This document shows positions 16,249 through 25,893 of a stretch of DNA of 64,000 nucleotides, in pieces. The position numbers and the translations under genes were made by a program. The notes below the pieces were generated by a model that did not search any database, was not told the origin of the DNA, and saw only the letters and a list, made by a program, of their open reading frames with translations. The DNA comes from Myceligenerans salitolerans (lineage in GTDB: Bacteria; Actinomycetota; Actinomycetes; Actinomycetales; Cellulomonadaceae). The stretch covers positions 547,295 through 611,294 of the forward strand of contig NZ_JAFMPK010000047.1 in the NCBI RefSeq assembly GCF_017349295.1, read 5' to 3'. Position 1 is the stretch's first letter. The number at the start of each line of letters is the position of its first letter.

Positions 16249-17190
16249 ATGGAACACCGCAGGGTGGGGGCCTCCGGGCTGCGCGTCTCGGAGCTCGGGC
16301 TGGGGACGATGACCTGGGGCCGGGACACCGACGAGCTCGACGCCGCCGAGCAGGTGCGCGATTTCCTCGATGCCGGGGGCACCCTGATCGACACCGCGGC
16401 CGCCTACGGCGAGGGCGAGGCCGAGACCGTCATCGGCACGCTCCTGTCCGGCAAGGTGGCGCGGGACGACGTCGTGCTGGCGACCAAGGCCGGGACCCGC
16501 CGTGACGCGTCGCGCGGGGCGCTCCTGGACTCCCTGGACGCCTCGTTGCGCCGGATGGGTACCGACCATGTCGACCTGTTCCTCGTGGCGTGCCCGGACG
16601 GTGCCACGCCGCTGACGGAGACCTGCTCGGCGCTGCGGCTCGCCGTCACGTCCGGCCGCGCCCGCTACGCCGGGTTGTGCAACCACCCGGGCTGGGCGAC
16701 CGCCAGGGCCGCCTCGCTCCTGAGCGACGACATCGGCCTGCCCGCCGTGTCCCTCGAGTACTCCCTGGTGCAGCGGGGCGCCGAGCGGGAGGCGCTGCCC
16801 GCCGCCGACGCGCTCGGCATGGGGCTGCTCGCCTGGTCGCCGCTGGGCCGCGGGGTGCTCACCGGCAAGTACCGTCACGGTGTCCCCGCCGACTCGCGAG
16901 CGGCGTCGAACCATCTGGCCGGCTTCGTCGCGCCCTACCTGGAGGGCGAGGCCACGTCGGTGGTCGACGCCGTCGGCATCGCCGCGGACGGCCTGGGCCG
17001 GGCACCCGCCGAGGTCGCGCTGTCGTGGCTGCTGGAGCGGCCGCGGCTCGCATCGGCGATCGTGGGAGCACGCACCCCCGCCCAGCTGCGCACGAGTCTC
17101 GGTGCCACGGACCTCCGGCTCCCGGCGGAGGTGCTGTCCGCGCTCGACGACGTGTCCGCGCCGCCGGTCGGCTACCCGGAACGCTGGTAG
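16249..17190 (+). CDS. Aldo/keto reductase family protein, catalytic His replaced
   Basis: A 313-residue TIM-barrel protein of the AKR family with Asp48, Tyr53 (IDTAAAYGEGEAE) and Lys80 (VLATKAG) of the catalytic tetrad. The fourth residue, normally His in DLYLVHWPD, is Ala114 in DLFLVACPDG. The C-terminal SAIVGARTPAQL is the usual cofactor-phosphate loop. It may be an altered-specificity reductase or a K+-channel-beta-like binding protein. A TAGCCT -10 sits 7 bases before the ATG, implying a leaderless transcript. Neighbouring uppP and the convergent acidic protein give no functional clue. Confidence 0.88.
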   Translation: MEHRRVGASGLRVSELGLGTMTWGRDTDELDAAEQVRDFLDAGGTLIDTAAAYGEGEAETVIGTLLSGKVARDDVVLATKAGTRRDASRGALLDSLDASLRRMGTDHVDLFLVACPDGATPLTETCSALRLAVTSGRARYAGLCNHPGWATARAASLLSDDIGLPAVSLEYSLVQRGAEREALPAADALGMGLLAWSPLGRGVLTGKYRHGVPADSRAASNHLAGFVAPYLEGEATSVVDAVGIAADGLGRAPAEVALSWLLERPRLASAIVGARTPAQLRTSLGATDLRLPAEVLSALDDVSAPPVGYPERW

Positions 17191-17197
17191 GCGGGCC

Positions 17198-17521
17198 TCA
17201 GCGCGCCGGTTCGCCGGCCGGCGCCGCCGCGTCGTCGACGTCCGCGAGTTCGTCCTCGAAGTCGTAGTCGAGGTCGTCATCGTCGTCGTCGCTGCCGTCG
17301 TCGTCCTCGTCGTCGTCGAGGTCCTCGGCCAGGTAGAACGGAGTGACCTCGCCGAAGCGCGTGGCCAGGGCGTCCTCGTACACCTCGTAGGCGTCGGCGA
17401 GGACGTCGTAGGCGTCGTCGACGGCGGGGTCGTCGTCGCTCCGTCTCGTGGCGACCGCGTTGTAGTGGGCCTCGAGTGCGGCCACGAGGCGGTCGAGTGC
17501 GGCGCGCGGGTCAACGGTCAT
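17198..17521 (-). CDS. Conserved acidic hypothetical protein (often labelled primosomal protein)
   Basis: A 107-residue protein with a helical N-terminal half (RAALDRLVAALEAHYNAVATRR, then DDAYDVLADAYEVYEDALATRFGEVTPF) and a strongly acidic C-terminal tail with long runs of Asp and Glu from about residue 75. Similar actinobacterial proteins are found beside uppP and mshC and are sometimes called primosomal protein without evidence. No enzymatic motif is visible; a nucleic-acid mimic or protein-binding tail is possible. It is convergent with the reductase, with 7 bases between the stops. Confidence 0.7.
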   Translation of the reverse strand: MTVDPRAALDRLVAALEAHYNAVATRRSDDDPAVDDAYDVLADAYEVYEDALATRFGEVTPFYLAEDLDDDEDDDGSDDDDDDLDYDFEDELADVDDAAAPAGEPAR

Positions 17522-17666
17522 GCATCGAACTCTACTGCCGCGCGCTGGCCTGCGGTATCGGTCAGCGCTATCCGTGTCCGCCGACACGGGCCCGAACCCT
17601 TGATCCCGGCAACGGATGAGCCACAATGGACGGACGAATTGTCGTCTGTGACGGGGACGGTGACAC

Positions 17667-17882
17667 ATGGCGGGTAACGGCTCCACGTGGCGCAAGCACG
17701 GCCAGTACGAGTACCGGGTCGTGACCATCGACAGATCCACGAGCGTGCCCGACGCTCGCAAACTGCTCACCGACGAGGCCGAGTACGGACGCTGGGAGCT
17801 GGCCCGCACGCGGCTCTACCTGGGCGGCGAGCGCCGGGTGTGGCTCCGGCGCAAGATCATCCGCGTCCAGCCGACGCTGTGA
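17667..17882 (+). CDS. DUF5703 family protein
   Basis: A 71-residue basic protein matching DUF5703: YEYRVVTIDRSTS, LLTDEAEYGRWELARTRLY and the closing RRVWLRRKIIRV are characteristic. Function is unknown. It is a short actinobacterial core protein usually found between uppP and mshC, as here. GGGGACGG lies upstream of the ATG. A hairpin follows the stop, separating it from mshC. Confidence 0.85.
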   Translation: MAGNGSTWRKHGQYEYRVVTIDRSTSVPDARKLLTDEAEYGRWELARTRLYLGGERRVWLRRKIIRVQPTL

Positions 17883-17888
17883 ACCCGT

Positions 17889-17928
17889 CCGGTGCGCCTG
17901 CCTCCGGTGACGGGGGCGGGCGCACCGG
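17889..17928 (+). terminator. Hairpin between DUF5703 gene and mshC
   Basis: CCGGTGCGCC (17889-17898) pairs perfectly with GGCGCACCGG (17919-17928), 6 bases after the DUF5703 stop. The 20-base loop is long; terminator function is likely but not certain. Confidence 0.55.
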
Positions 17929-17998
17929 GCGGTGTGACCTGCGCCCGGAACGGCGCCCGGGGCCCGGACGTGCCGGAGGGACCGTCTAGGCTGTGCGC

Positions 17999-19270
17999 GT
18001 GCATTCCTGGCCCGTTCCGCAGATCCCCGCGATCCCTGGCAGCTCCGACAAGATCCAGGTGCACGACACCTCGACCGGTGGCCTGGTGGAGGCCGCGCCC
18101 GGCGCCACGGCCGGCCTGTACGTCTGCGGCATCACGCCGTACGACGCCACGCACATCGGCCATGCGAACACGTATGTGACGTTCGATCTGCTGGTTCGCG
18201 CTCTGCGTGACGCCGGCAAGCAGGTCACGTACGTGTCCAACGTGACCGACGTCGACGACCCGCTGCTGGAGCGCGCGGCCGCGACGGGCGTGGACTGGGC
18301 CCAGCTCGCCCGGGACCAGGTCGCCTTGTTCGCCGAGGACATGACGGCCCTCGGCGTGGTCCCGCCGGACGTCTACTGCGGCGTCGTGGAGTCCGTGCCG
18401 GACGTGGCCGCGGCCGTGACCGCGATGCTGGAGGCCGGGACGGCCTACCGTGTGCCGTCGTCCGAGGACGGCGGGACCGGTGACGACGTCTACGCCGACC
18501 TGTCGGCGGACGCCGGGTTCGGCAGCGTGTCGCTCCTCGACCGGGCCGCGATGGGTGCCGTGTTCGCCGAGCGCGGCGGCGATCCCGGCCGGCCCGGCAA
18601 GCGCGACCCGCTCGACCCCCTGCTGTGGCGGGCCGAACGTCCCGGCGAGCCCGCGTGGGACGGCGGGACGCTGGGGCGCGGACGGCCGGGCTGGCACATC
18701 GAGTGCGCGGTGATCGCCCGCGCGGGACTCGGGCTGTCCCGAGGGGGTACGTTCGACGTCCAGGGCGGAGGCGCCGATCTGGTGTTCCCGCACCACGAGA
18801 TGTCGATCTCCCATCTGCGCGCGCTCGGTGCCGAGCCGGCCGCCACGCACGTGCACGCCGCCCTCATCGCCTATCAGGGCGAGAAGATGAGCAAGTCTCG
18901 CGGGAACCTCGTGCTGGTCTCCCGGCTTCGCGCCGACGGCGCCGACCCGATGGCGATCCGCCTCGCGCTGCTCGCCCACCACTACCGCACCGCGTGGGAA
19001 TGGTCGGACGCCGACCTGGCCGCCGGCACGGCACGTCTGGAGCACTGGCGGGCAGCGCTCTCGGGCAACGGCGGTCCGCCCGCCGACGACGCCCTCGCCG
19101 CTCTCCGCACGGCGCTGGCCCGGGATCTCGACGCGCCCGCTGCGCTCGCCGCGGTGGACGCCTGGGCGGACGAGGCGCTGGACCCGTCGCGCGACACGGC
19201 CACCGACGAGGAGGGCGCCCCGGGTGTCCTGTCGCGCGCGGTCAACGCCCTCCTGGGCGTCCGTCTCTGA
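17999..19270 (+). CDS. mshC: Cysteine--1-D-myo-inosityl 2-amino-2-deoxy-alpha-D-glucopyranoside ligase
   Basis: MshC of mycothiol biosynthesis joins cysteine to GlcN-Ins using ATP. The 423-residue protein has the Cys zinc ligand in YVCGITPYDATHIGHANTY (CysRS-like HIGH at 52-55), NVTDVDDPLLERA, the zinc/substrate region FPHHEMSISH, and KMSKSRGNL. The VCGITPYDATH string separates MshC from cysteinyl-tRNA synthetase. GTG 17999 gives VHSWPVP, matching the MxSW start of mycobacterial MshC; TAGGCT (17987-17992) just upstream implies a leaderless mRNA. An alternative GTG at 17993 overlaps that box. It is the cell's main thiol pathway. Confidence 0.95.
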   Translation: MHSWPVPQIPAIPGSSDKIQVHDTSTGGLVEAAPGATAGLYVCGITPYDATHIGHANTYVTFDLLVRALRDAGKQVTYVSNVTDVDDPLLERAAATGVDWAQLARDQVALFAEDMTALGVVPPDVYCGVVESVPDVAAAVTAMLEAGTAYRVPSSEDGGTGDDVYADLSADAGFGSVSLLDRAAMGAVFAERGGDPGRPGKRDPLDPLLWRAERPGEPAWDGGTLGRGRPGWHIECAVIARAGLGLSRGGTFDVQGGGADLVFPHHEMSISHLRALGAEPAATHVHAALIAYQGEKMSKSRGNLVLVSRLRADGADPMAIRLALLAHHYRTAWEWSDADLAAGTARLEHWRAALSGNGGPPADDALAALRTALARDLDAPAALAAVDAWADEALDPSRDTATDEEGAPGVLSRAVNALLGVRL

Positions 19271-19278
19271 CGCGCGCG

Positions 19279-21504
19279 GTGCCCGGGAACCTCGGCGTGC
19301 ACGCGGGCTCCGCCGTGCGCGGGAACGCCGCACCACCTGGTCCGACAGGGACACGTCCTGCGACCGCGGCGGGACGGATCGCGGAGATCGACGGTCTGCG
19401 CGGGGTGGCTCTGGCCCTGGTCGTGCTGTTCCACGTGTTCGGTGCCGGGCGCGTGTCGGGCGGGGTCGACGTGTTCCTGGTGATCTCCGGGTTCCTCACC
19501 ACGCGTGCCGTGCTGCGCCGGGCGACCACGGGGCGTCTCACCGCACCCGAGGCCTGGTCCCGTGACCTCCTCCGGCTCGCGCCGACCGCGCTCGTCGTGC
19601 TGCTCGCCGTGGTCGGCGGCACGCTGGCGATCCTGCCCGCCGGGCGGTGGGAGGGGGTGCTACGCGAGGTCGCGGCGTCGACCACGAGCTGGGAGAACTG
19701 GCGTCTCATCGGTGCCGAGCTGGCCTACGGCGCGGCCGGTCCGGCCGCGAGTCCGCTGCAGCACTTCTGGTCGCTCGCGGTCCAGGTGCAGTACCTCGCG
19801 GCGCTGCCGGTGGTCGCGCTCGGCTGCGTGATGCTCGCGGCACGGGTCCGCCGGTTCCGGGGCCGCCGGATCACGGCGGAACGCCTGTTCGCCGCCCTGC
19901 TCGGCACGGTGACGGTGGCGTCCTTCGGGTACGCGATCTGGCTCACGACCACCGCCCAGCAGGTCGCCTACTTCCACACCTTCGCGCGGATCTGGGAGAT
20001 CGGGGCGGGTGGTCTGCTGGCGCTCGCCGTGCGCCGGGTGTGCCTGTCCGCCGTGCTGCGTGGCGTGGCCGGATGGGCCGGGCTGCTCGCGGTCGTGAGC
20101 TGCGGGTTCCTGTTCGACGGCGGCCGGCTCTTCCCGGGGCCCGCGACGCTCTTCCCGGTGGTGGGTGCCCTGCTGGTCCTCCTGGCCGCCGATGCGGGGG
20201 CGCCGCGCGCCGCCGACCACGCCGAACCGGCCGGCGGCGCGCGGGCCCGCCTGTTCACGCGTGTCCTGGCGGGCCCCCTCCCGCGCCGGCTGGCGACGAT
20301 CTCGTACGCGCTCTACCTGTGGCACTGGCCGCTCCTGATCGCGTGGCTCGCCGTCTCCGGGCGGTCCCGGACGGGCGTCCTTGACGGTGCCGCCGTCGTC
20401 GCCGTCTCCGTGGCACTGGCCTGGGCGACCGTGCGCTGGATCGCGGGCCCGGTGGAACGGTGGACCGCACGGCCCCGGTCCCGCCACCGGCTCCCCGTCC
20501 GGGCCGGCGCGCTCCTCGGTGCCGTCTGCGTGGTGGTCGCCGGCGGTGCGTGGGCCGCCGCGGACGGTCTCCAGCGCGGACGAGTCGCGCAGCTCGCGGC
20601 GCTCACGGAGCCGTCGGCCGCCCATCCGGGCGCCGCGGTGCTGCGTCCCGGCTGGCCGGGTGACGCCGGCCTCGCGGAGGAGGTCCCGTTCCGGCCGTCC
20701 ACGACGATCGCCGGCAGCGACGGACGCCACCTGACCGACTGCGCCAACAGCGACAAGAAGTCCGGCGAGGTGGTCACCTGTGTGATCGCCGCACCCGAAT
20801 CGGGTGAACCGACCCGGCGGGTCTACCTGGTCGGCGGATCCCACACCCAGCACTGGGAGGATGCCTGGGTGCAGGTCGCGGACGACGCCGGCTGGGAGGT
20901 GACGGCGGTCATCAAGCACGGTTGCCGTCTGACGGTCGGTCCGCAGGCCTCGCACCGGTACTGCGTGGAGTGGTCGGCCGGCGCGCTCGACCGGGTGCTG
21001 GCCGACCGGCCCGACGTCGTGGTGGTGGAGAGCACGAAGACCTCCACCGAGGGCAGGGACGTCGTCGTCCCCGAGCAGGCCGCGGCCTGGACGCAGATCG
21101 CGGACGCCGGCATCCAGGTGATCGGCGTGCGGGACACGCCGCGCTTCACCGAGCGCGTGCCCGCCTGCCTCGAGCGCCACGAGGCCCTGCCCCGCGAGGA
21201 GGCCTCGGCCGCCTGCTCGGCGCCCCGGGACGACCTGTTCGGCGGCACGTTCCCCGCCGCGGCGGCGGCCGGCGACCCGACCGGGGCCGGGATCGTGCAC
21301 CTGGACCTCACCGACGCGGTCTGCGGGCCGGAGACGTGCGACGTGGTGGTGGGCAACGTGGTGGTCTACCGGGACGCCGACCATCTGACCGGTACGTACG
21401 CCGAGACGCTCGGCCCGGACCTGGACGCCGCCGTACGCGCCGCCGCACCGTGGCTGTTCGAGGACGCGCCCGCCCGGACCGGCGCCGGGGCGCCGCGGCC
21501 GTGA
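19279..21504 (+). CDS. Acyltransferase-3 / SGNH two-domain membrane protein (OatA-like)
   Basis: About 741 residues. An N-terminal acyltransferase-3 domain begins [32 protein letters not shown] (residues about 34-66), with ten or so membrane segments through residue 420. An extracellular SGNH domain follows, with Ser in [13 protein letters not shown] and [13 protein letters not shown] as the Asp-His block. The usual GDSH is GGSH here. Such proteins O-acetylate cell-wall or exopolysaccharide sugars. The start is uncertain: GTG 19279 is the first plausible codon after mshC, and GTG 19297 is possible. It lies 8 bases after mshC and may be co-transcribed. Confidence 0.85.
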   Translation: MPGNLGVHAGSAVRGNAAPPGPTGTRPATAAGRIAEIDGLRGVALALVVLFHVFGAGRVSGGVDVFLVISGFLTTRAVLRRATTGRLTAPEAWSRDLLRLAPTALVVLLAVVGGTLAILPAGRWEGVLREVAASTTSWENWRLIGAELAYGAAGPAASPLQHFWSLAVQVQYLAALPVVALGCVMLAARVRRFRGRRITAERLFAALLGTVTVASFGYAIWLTTTAQQVAYFHTFARIWEIGAGGLLALAVRRVCLSAVLRGVAGWAGLLAVVSCGFLFDGGRLFPGPATLFPVVGALLVLLAADAGAPRAADHAEPAGGARARLFTRVLAGPLPRRLATISYALYLWHWPLLIAWLAVSGRSRTGVLDGAAVVAVSVALAWATVRWIAGPVERWTARPRSRHRLPVRAGALLGAVCVVVAGGAWAAADGLQRGRVAQLAALTEPSAAHPGAAVLRPGWPGDAGLAEEVPFRPSTTIAGSDGRHLTDCANSDKKSGEVVTCVIAAPESGEPTRRVYLVGGSHTQHWEDAWVQVADDAGWEVTAVIKHGCRLTVGPQASHRYCVEWSAGALDRVLADRPDVVVVESTKTSTEGRDVVVPEQAAAWTQIADAGIQVIGVRDTPRFTERVPACLERHEALPREEASAACSAPRDDLFGGTFPAAAAAGDPTGAGIVHLDLTDAVCGPETCDVVVGNVVVYRDADHLTGTYAETLGPDLDAAVRAAAPWLFEDAPARTGAGAPRP

Positions 21505-21508
21505 CCGC

Positions 21509-22411
21509 TCACAAGGATCCGGTGCCGCCCGGGTCCTTGCCGTCCTTGCCGCCGCCGTCGCGGCGGCGCAGGTAGCGCTCGAACTCTCGCGCGATCGCGT
21601 CACCGGACGCCTCGGGCAGTTCGGCGGTGTCCTTCGCCTCCTCCAGCTGGGCCACGTACTCGGAGATCTCGGAGTCCTCGCTCGCGAGCTCGTCGACGCC
21701 CTGCTGCCAGGCCGCCGCGTCGTCGGGCAGGTCGCCCATGTCGATGGACTCGCCGAGCAGTTCCTCGATGCGCGTCAGGATCGCGAGCGCCGCCTTGGGC
21801 GAGGGCGGGTTCGCGACGTAGTGCGGCACCGCGGCCCACAGGGACACCGACTGCAGTCCGCGGGCGGCGGCCTCGTGCTGCATCACTCCGACGATCCCGG
21901 TCGGCCCGGTGTACGTGTTGGGCTCGATGTCCAGGACGGCCTGCACGCCGACGCTGTCGGACGTCGCCGTCATGGGGATGGGCCGGGTGTGCGGCACGTC
22001 GGCCAGGAGTGCGCCGAGGGTCACGAACGTCTCGACGCCGAGGTCGCCGGCCAGGCCGAGCAGTTCGGCGCAGTACTTGCGCCAGCGCATCGACGGCTCG
22101 ATGCCGTGGACCAGCACGACCGTGCGCTCCGGCAGGTGGGCCACCCAGACCGACGTCGTCGGCCAGGTGATGTGCTGCTTGCCGTCGTCGTCGAACGCGA
22201 CGGTGGGGCGGTTCACCTGGAAGTCGTGGTACTCGTCGGGGTCGAGCTCGGCCACCTTCTCCGCGCCCCACACCTCGCACAGGTGCGTGAGCGCGCTGGT
22301 CGCCGCGCCCCCGGCGTCGTTCCAGCCTTCGAAGGCAGCCAGGAGCACGGTCTTGCGGACCGTGCGGGGGGTCGGGGCCTGCTCGTTCGGCTCGGACTGG
22401 GCGTCGGTCAT
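21509..22411 (-). CDS. PAC2 family protein
   Basis: A 300-residue PAC2 protein, the fold of proteasome-assembly chaperone 2. The start [24 protein letters not shown] and [12 protein letters not shown]-like [21 protein letters not shown] are typical. Residues 235-300 form an acidic then basic tail ([14 protein letters not shown]..., [11 protein letters not shown]). In M. tuberculosis PAC2 homologues have been linked to the proteasome, but no proteasome genes lie in this window. Part of the conserved uppP-mshC-PAC2 neighbourhood. Divergent from the F420-type oxidoreductase. Confidence 0.88.
   Translation of the reverse strand: MTDAQSEPNEQAPTPRTVRKTVLLAAFEGWNDAGGAATSALTHLCEVWGAEKVAELDPDEYHDFQVNRPTVAFDDDGKQHITWPTTSVWVAHLPERTVVLVHGIEPSMRWRKYCAELLGLAGDLGVETFVTLGALLADVPHTRPIPMTATSDSVGVQAVLDIEPNTYTGPTGIVGVMQHEAAARGLQSVSLWAAVPHYVANPPSPKAALAILTRIEELLGESIDMGDLPDDAAAWQQGVDELASEDSEISEYVAQLEEAKDTAELPEASGDAIAREFERYLRRRDGGGKDGKDPGGTGSL
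21512..21539. terminator. Hairpin between convergent acyltransferase and PAC2 genes
   Basis: CAAGGATCCGG (21512-21522) pairs with CCGGGTCCTTG (21529-21539), 11 pairs with one G-T. It overlaps the last codons of the PAC2 gene and lies 8 bases past the acyltransferase stop. Confidence 0.6.
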
Positions 22412-22534
22412 CCTCCCACCCTATGGGGTATGCCTGGCGGTCCGGGGTGCGTTCGCCCGTGGCGTGGCGCGGTGTGTCCGGGCTCGTCAGGGGCGTGTCA
22501 GGAATATCCGTGCAGCTGGGTGGTTGGCATCACC

Positions 22535-22981
22535 ATGACAGAACTCGAGGGCGAATACGTGCCGAGCACCGCCGGATGGGTGCGCGACCAGGTGGAGGCG
22601 TTCGAGGCGTCGGGGGGCAGGGAGGCTAACACCCTCCGAGGCGGCGACGACCCGATCGTCGTGATCACCAACCGGGGCGCGAAGACCGGCAAGATCCGCA
22701 AGACCCCGTTGATGCGCGTCGAGAGGGACGGCCGGTACCTGGCGGTGGGATCGCGCGGCGGGGCACCGACGAACCCGGTCTGGGTCCACAACTTCCGCGC
22801 CAACCCTCGCGTCGAGCTCCAGGACGGCCCGGTGAAGAAGGCGTACGTGGCGCGGGAGCTGTCGGGCGACGAGCGGGCCGAGTGGTGGCAGTACGCGGTG
22901 GCCACGTGGTCGACGTACGGCGAGTACCAGAAGAAGACGGACCGGCAGATCCCGCTGTTCCTCCTGGAGCCGGTGGACTGA
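22535..22981 (+). CDS. Nitroreductase/deazaflavin (F420)-dependent oxidoreductase family protein
   Basis: A 148-residue split-barrel protein of the DDN family (DUF385). Diagnostic segments are [57 protein letters not shown], where the GAKTG-KxR-TP stretch binds the F420 phosphate in characterised members, and [34 protein letters not shown] at the end. Members reduce nitro-compounds, quinones or enones with F420H2. No signal sequence is visible. It stands alone, convergent with the M20 peptidase gene. Confidence 0.88.
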   Translation: MTELEGEYVPSTAGWVRDQVEAFEASGGREANTLRGGDDPIVVITNRGAKTGKIRKTPLMRVERDGRYLAVGSRGGAPTNPVWVHNFRANPRVELQDGPVKKAYVARELSGDERAEWWQYAVATWSTYGEYQKKTDRQIPLFLLEPVD

Positions 22982-22992
22982 GACGCCCCCTG

Positions 22993-24360
22993 TCAGCAGG
23001 TGGCCAGGAGCCGGTCGAGGACGCGGGTGCCGAACTTGAGGGCATCGGTCGGCACGCGCTCGTCCACGCCGTGGAACATTCCGGCGAAGTCGAGGTCGGC
23101 GGGCAGCCGCAGCGGCGCGAAGCCGTAGCCGGTGATGCCGAGCCGGGACATCCACTTGTTGTCCGTACCGCCCGAGAGTGTGTACGGCAGCACGCTGGCG
23201 CCCGGGTCCTCGGCGGAGATCGCGTCGACCATCGCGTCCACGAGGGAGCCGGTGAACGGCACCTCGAGGGACACGTCCTGATGGATCGGCTCGACGCGCA
23301 CGCCGGGCCCGGCCAGTTCCTTGAGCGTCTCGACGCCCTCGGCCTCGTGACCCGGTAGGAGCCGCACGTCGACGGCCGCCGAGGCCGAGCCCGGGATGAC
23401 GTTCGCCTTGTAGCCGGCCTCCAGCTGGGTGGGGTTGGAGGTGTTGCGCACGGTGGCGCCGACGAACTTGGCCGCGGGCCCGAGCGCGGCGACCAGGTCG
23501 TCGACCATGCCCGGGTCCTCCGTGAAGCGGGCGGCGTCGTAGGGCAGGCCGGTCAGGTCGGCGACTCCGCGCAACAGCGCGTCCACCGTGGGCGTGGGCG
23601 TGTACGGCCACGCGTACCGCCCGATGCGGGCCACGGCCTCGGCGAGCGCCGTGACCGCGTTGTCGTGGTTGACCTGGGAGCCGTGGCCCGCCCGGCCGTC
23701 GGCGACCAGCCGCATCCAGGACAGGCTCTTCTCCGCGGTCTGCAGCAGGTAGGCACGGTGACCACCGACGTCCACGGAGAACCCACCGACCTCGCTGACG
23801 GCCTCGGTCGCACCCTCGAAGAGCTCCGCGTGCTCACCGGTCATGTGGCCCGCGCCGAGCCGTCCGCCGTTCTCCTCGTCGGCGAAGAACGCGACGACGA
23901 CGTCGCGCGCGGGCTTGCGGCCCTCGCGCGCCATCTGCCGCACGACGGACAGGATCATGGCGTCCATGTCCTTCATGTCCACGGCGCCGCGGCCCCAGAT
24001 GAGACCTTCCGTCTCCTCGGCGGCGAACGGGTCCACGCTCCAGTCGCCGGCCGCTGCCGGTACGACGTCGAGGTGGCCGTGCAGCACGAGGGCGGGCCGC
24101 GACGGGTCCCTTCCCTCCAGCCGTACGACGACGGACGCCCGGCCGGGTTCGGACTCGAAGATCTCGGGCGCGAGGCCGACCTCGGTCAGCAGTTCCATGA
24201 CGTACTCGGCGGCGGCCCGCTCCCCCGGCCCGTCGCCGGTGCCGTAGTTCGAGGTGTCGAACCGGATGAGGTCGCGGCAGATGCCGACCACCTCGTCCTC
24301 GGCGGCGGGGACGGGTGAAGCGGGGGAAGCGGGTCGCGCAGTCTCGGTCACGTCGGACAC
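22993..24360 (-). CDS. M20/M25/M40 family metallopeptidase
   Basis: A 455-residue zinc peptidase of the ArgE/DapE/carboxypeptidase family. Metal ligands are visible in LVLHGHLDVVP, GRGAVDMKDMDA, FADEENGG and the C-terminal FHGVDERVP; the dimerisation lid lies between. It probably cleaves dipeptides or N-acyl amino acids; its place near uppP, mshC and PAC2 matches Rv2141c of M. tuberculosis. The GTG start at 24360 lies just after a hairpin that includes its upstream purines, so translation after read-through from the chitinase gene may be weak. Confidence 0.92.
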   Translation of the reverse strand: MSDVTETARPASPASPVPAAEDEVVGICRDLIRFDTSNYGTGDGPGERAAAEYVMELLTEVGLAPEIFESEPGRASVVVRLEGRDPSRPALVLHGHLDVVPAAAGDWSVDPFAAEETEGLIWGRGAVDMKDMDAMILSVVRQMAREGRKPARDVVVAFFADEENGGRLGAGHMTGEHAELFEGATEAVSEVGGFSVDVGGHRAYLLQTAEKSLSWMRLVADGRAGHGSQVNHDNAVTALAEAVARIGRYAWPYTPTPTVDALLRGVADLTGLPYDAARFTEDPGMVDDLVAALGPAAKFVGATVRNTSNPTQLEAGYKANVIPGSASAAVDVRLLPGHEAEGVETLKELAGPGVRVEPIHQDVSLEVPFTGSLVDAMVDAISAEDPGASVLPYTLSGGTDNKWMSRLGITGYGFAPLRLPADLDFAGMFHGVDERVPTDALKFGTRVLDRLLATC

Positions 24361-24363
24361 GGT

Positions 24364-24401
24364 ACCCGCTCCGTCCGCGCGGCCGCGTGGACGGAGCGGG
24401 T
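24364..24401 (-). terminator. Terminator-type hairpin downstream of the GH18 gene
   Basis: ACCCGCTCCGTCC (24364-24376) and GGACGGAGCGGGT (24389-24401) form a perfect 13-bp stem with a 12-base loop, 16 bases past the chitinase stop on the minus strand. It also touches the initiation region of the M20 gene. Confidence 0.7.
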
Positions 24402-24416
24402 CTGCCGGTGGCCTTC

Positions 24417-25793
24417 TCAGAAGCCCGCCGTGATCCTAGTGAACTCCAGGTCACCCTGGGCGATACCGCTGCAGTTGCTGGTGACGCCGCCGCCCGGGCA
24501 CGGGCGGTCCCGGTTGACGGACCAGAACGCGAACCGTCCCACGCCCTGGGCGCGCGCCCAGTCGCGGATCGCCGTCCACTGCGCGGGGGTGGTGGTCTCG
24601 CCCTGGTCGGAGAGCCCGTTCATGCCGGAGATCCCGACGTGGGCGTACGCCTCGGCCTCGGACCAGCCGTGCGCCGCCATGAGCTGGTCCTTCAGGCCCT
24701 GCGCGGCGCTGATCGTGTCGGCCCGCATGTCCCCGCCGCCGAAGTTGAAGGGCATGATCGTGTAGTTGTCGATCGGCGTGCCGAACTCGGCGGCCCGGTT
24801 GATCAGGCGCGTCCCCCACCAGGTGGGGCCGTTCACGCCGGTACCGAAGGTGACCACGATCTTCGTGTTCGGGTTGTTCTGCTTGACGATGGCCAGCCCG
24901 CGCAGGATGCGGTCCTGGACCACCTCGTTCTCGAACTCGTCGGAGTTCTCGATGTCGAAGTCGACGACGTGGGGGTGGTGCGCGTCGATCACCCGCTGCA
25001 CCGCGCCGGCGAAGGCCTCCGGCGTCGCGCAGTTCGGGCCGAGCTTGTTCCCGGACCAGCCGCCGAACGAGATCTGCACCTGTCCGCCCGCCGCCTTGAT
25101 CGCGTTGATGGTCTGCTCGTCGACGCCGCCCGTCAGCGGGCGCTGGCCGTCCCAGGCGGGATTGCAGCCGCCCGACGAGAGCATGAACGCCATGGTGAAC
25201 CCGCGAACGCCGGTCTGGTTCATGACGTCGACGGCGTTCTGCGGGTTGCCCCAGCCGAGATACAGGTAGGGCGCTCCGGCCATGCGGCCGGGCAGCGGGT
25301 CGCCACCCCCGCCGCCCGTCGGCAGCGTCCACTGCTGGTTGGCGCCGCCGTGGCAGTCCCAGATGATCAGCGGTGTCCGGTCGGCGCTGTTCCAGCCGTC
25401 GACGTCGAGGCACTTGCCCAGCGCCCGCAGCGTGCCGTCCGCGTGGTGCGTCCACTGCTGTGCGGCGTTGCCGTTGCAGCCGACGATCTGCACCCTGGTG
25501 CCGTTCGTCGGGTCCGCCCAGGCGACGTCGAGGCACTTGCCGAGCGCGCGGATCGTTCCGTCGGAGCGGACGTCCCAGGTCTGCGCGGCCGTGCCGTTGC
25601 ACGTGTACAGCTGCACCGGGGTGCCGTCCGCACTGTTCGCGCCGTCGACGTCGACGCATTTGTCGGCGAAGCCGACGATGGCACCGGTGGCGGCCTGGGC
25701 CGGCACGATCCCGCCGAGCCCGGCGACGGCGACGAGTGCGACGAACAACGAGGTGATGGCGGCGCTGGTGCGCCGCCGGAGCCGTGTGCGCAT
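24417..25793 (-). CDS. Secreted GH18 chitinase with ricin-type (CBM13) lectin domain
   Basis: A 458-residue exported protein. The signal peptide ends at AQA-AT near residue 35. Residues 38-155 form a beta-trefoil with three repeats sharing KCLDV and QQWT elements (CBM13/ricin B). A Gly-rich linker precedes the GH18 barrel (from about 168), whose active-site strand reads HVVDFDIE: the central Asp pair and catalytic Glu are present while the first Asp of DxxDxDxE is His. It should hydrolyse chitin. RBS GGGAGAAG precedes ATG 25793. Together with the beta-glucanases further on it suggests fungal cell-wall degradation. Confidence 0.9.
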   Translation of the reverse strand: MRTRLRRRTSAAITSLFVALVAVAGLGGIVPAQAATGAIVGFADKCVDVDGANSADGTPVQLYTCNGTAAQTWDVRSDGTIRALGKCLDVAWADPTNGTRVQIVGCNGNAAQQWTHHADGTLRALGKCLDVDGWNSADRTPLIIWDCHGGANQQWTLPTGGGGGDPLPGRMAGAPYLYLGWGNPQNAVDVMNQTGVRGFTMAFMLSSGGCNPAWDGQRPLTGGVDEQTINAIKAAGGQVQISFGGWSGNKLGPNCATPEAFAGAVQRVIDAHHPHVVDFDIENSDEFENEVVQDRILRGLAIVKQNNPNTKIVVTFGTGVNGPTWWGTRLINRAAEFGTPIDNYTIMPFNFGGGDMRADTISAAQGLKDQLMAAHGWSEAEAYAHVGISGMNGLSDQGETTTPAQWTAIRDWARAQGVGRFAFWSVNRDRPCPGGGVTSNCSGIAQGDLEFTRITAGF

Positions 25794-25893
25794 GGTCTTC
25801 TCCCACCATCCAACGAGTTAGTAAGGAGACCGTACGACCGGGGGCTCCGGCGACACATCAGTGCTTTCCCGTACCCGCGCCGCGCGGCTCCCG

